From positions 1 to 39,376 of the forward strand of contig JAABQV010000024.1 of assembly GCA_011391255.1 (NCBI GenBank): DNA of 39,376 nt, written 5' to 3'. Position 1 is the stretch's first letter, and the number at the start of each line of letters is the position of its first letter. Below the pieces are notes generated by a model. The model was not told the DNA's origin. It saw only the letters and a list, made by a program, of their open reading frames with translations, and ran no database searches. The stretch is from Dechloromonas sp. GTDB taxonomy: Bacteria; Pseudomonadota; Gammaproteobacteria; Burkholderiales; Rhodocyclaceae. The translations under genes were made by a program, and so were the position numbers. Positions 38,573-39,376 of the stretch are shown piece after piece.

Positions 38573-39211
38573 TTAGTAGCCTTGCCATGCGCAGCCGTGC
38601 AGAGTCTGGCCGCCCGATTTCAGATTTGCTCGCCAGCCGAAAAGGTGTTTTTTTTCGGCATCGGTACACAGCTCGCGGCTCAATATCCAATCTTCCGTAG
38701 GCGGATTTTTTGCACTCAGCTGCACCAGTTCATTCTCGATTGATGTCATTGCTTCATTCAGTAAGAGGGTAGCTTGACCCTCGCGCTCGAGTTTCATCTG
38801 ATTTTCGCCAACGCGCAGTGACCAGTTCGGACTGTCGCCGAGGGCACGCCACTTTTCATCAAAACGGGCGCTGGCCTGGCAGCGTGCATGTTGGTCAGCG
38901 AAGTTCAGCCACGAAACTTTGGCGATCCCTTTATCCATACGGCCAATAAATTCGACATACAACGGTTTCTGATCAGACAGGCCGAAGTTTTGCAGTGCCT
39001 TGCTGATGTGGTTTTGCGGTGAGCTGTCGTCAAGCTCGGCGTAGATACGTTCGTTGCATGGGCTGAAGATCATTTTCCCGGCATGCTGCATTAACAAGCC
39101 ACGGACTACTTTTTCCAGCTTGACTGTAGCCGGGACGTCTGCGGCCATCGCCATTTGGCATAAAAAAACGGTACCGATAAAGAGCAAGGAATTGTGACGG
39201 GTTTTGAACAT
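38573..39211 (-). CDS. Secreted hypothetical protein
   Basis: A 212-residue protein with a signal peptide (RHNSLLFIGTVFLCQMAMAA). No family was firmly recognised. The mature protein has four Cys (FSPCNERIYA, HARCQAS, RELCTDAEKK, HGCAWQGY), likely two disulfides. Its C-terminus FGWRANLKSGGQTLHGCAWQ is like the end of a group of uncharacterised periplasmic proteins (COG3650-like), in which a short repeated domain ends in a G-C-A motif. AAAGAGAT precedes ATG 39211. It lies about 35 bp downstream of the SCO1-like gene on the same strand, so co-expression is likely. Confidence 0.72.
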   Translation of the reverse strand: MFKTRHNSLLFIGTVFLCQMAMAADVPATVKLEKVVRGLLMQHAGKMIFSPCNERIYAELDDSSPQNHISKALQNFGLSDQKPLYVEFIGRMDKGIAKVSWLNFADQHARCQASARFDEKWRALGDSPNWSLRVGENQMKLEREGQATLLLNEAMTSIENELVQLSAKNPPTEDWILSRELCTDAEKKHLFGWRANLKSGGQTLHGCAWQGY

Positions 39212-39246
39212 TTATCTCTTTCGAAACTTGCGGCCGGCAAAGTGAA

Positions 39247-39376
39247 TTAGGTGGCGCCAAGGATAGCCTTGAGCTCGGCGATGACTTCGCCGATGGGTCG
39301 TCCGTAGGCAAATTTTTTGAGGAAGCTGCCGTCGGGAGCGATCAAATACATGCCTGCCGAGTGGTCGACAGCGTAG
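39247..39376 (-). CDS. SCO1/SenC-family copper chaperone, 3' end only
   Basis: The last 42 codons of a gene that runs off the window. The peptide contains YAVDHSAGMYLIAPDGSFLK, the strongly conserved C-terminal block of SCO1/SenC thioredoxin-like proteins (His of VDHS is the third copper ligand), then KFAYGRPIGEVIAELKAIL before TAA 39247-39249. The family delivers copper to cytochrome c oxidase CuA or acts as a thiol reductant. The CxxxC site lies outside the window. Confidence 0.9.
   Translation of the reverse strand, partial: YAVDHSAGMYLIAPDGSFLKKFAYGRPIGEVIAELKAILGAT

Overview
The window is a high-GC proteobacterial chromosome segment, most likely from a betaproteobacterium of the Rhodocyclales (Dechloromonas/Azonexus type). 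That placement is inferred from the gene set and protein style (YaeQ, PPK1, EttA, RlhA, a GlrK/GlrR-type sigma-54 system, a giant MBG/YDG-repeat two-partner-secretion exoprotein); no 16S or species marker is present.

Region 1 (1-13135) is a two-partner secretion locus. The last 24 codons of a probable TpsB outer-membrane transporter are followed by an opposite-strand HigBA-type toxin-antitoxin module whose toxin is broken by an in-frame amber codon. Next comes a 3698-residue TpsA exoprotein with extended signal peptide, haemagglutinin-like TPS domain, GLUG repeats, many YDG repeats, a Ser/Gly tandem repeat and a C-terminal domain. Three bases after it starts an ICMT-like membrane methyltransferase.

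Region 2 (13136-29450) is ordinary chromosomal backbone: ppk1, a FecR-domain periplasmic protein, an MFS permease, a minus-strand cluster (DUF3617, periplasmic rhodanese, small Cys protein, RlmI-like methyltransferase), yaeQ, an OmpA-like protein, a zinc-ribbon protein, a membrane rhodanese, rlhA, another methyltransferase, a small conserved-looking protein, an AAA/DUF4143 ATPase with a long inverted repeat over its start codon, and ettA. Three copies of a C/G-rich hairpin repeat are scattered through regions 1 and 2; one is read as protein inside the TpsA signal peptide.

Region 3 (29450-34210) is the most interesting part. A sensor kinase, a lipoprotein and a sigma-54 activator (GlrK-QseG-GlrR type) form a tightly overlapping operon. 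It is flanked by a divergent bactofilin gene and a downstream BON-domain gene. Both flanking genes have a good -24/-12 sigma-54 promoter and, about 100-110 bp upstream of the predicted start site, a TGTC-N10-GAC(A/G) box like the enterobacterial GlrR operator. This suggests a compact envelope-stress regulon that includes a cytoskeletal bactofilin.

Region 4 (34240-37320) holds a lipoyl-like carrier domain, tRNA-Arg(ACG) and a degraded integrative element in the tRNA 3' end. The element has a 216-bp direct repeat (tRNA 3' end, terminator and integrase 3' end) at both sides. It carries an integrase with a large internal deletion, an excisionase-like HTH protein, an unknown protein and a membrane J-like protein lacking HPD, in AT-richer DNA. 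A second integrase stub and a transposase-like remnant follow.

Region 5 (37319-39376) has a BASS-family transporter, a chimeric ORF beginning as MenA, a secreted hypothetical protein and the 3' end of a SCO1/SenC gene cut by the window edge.
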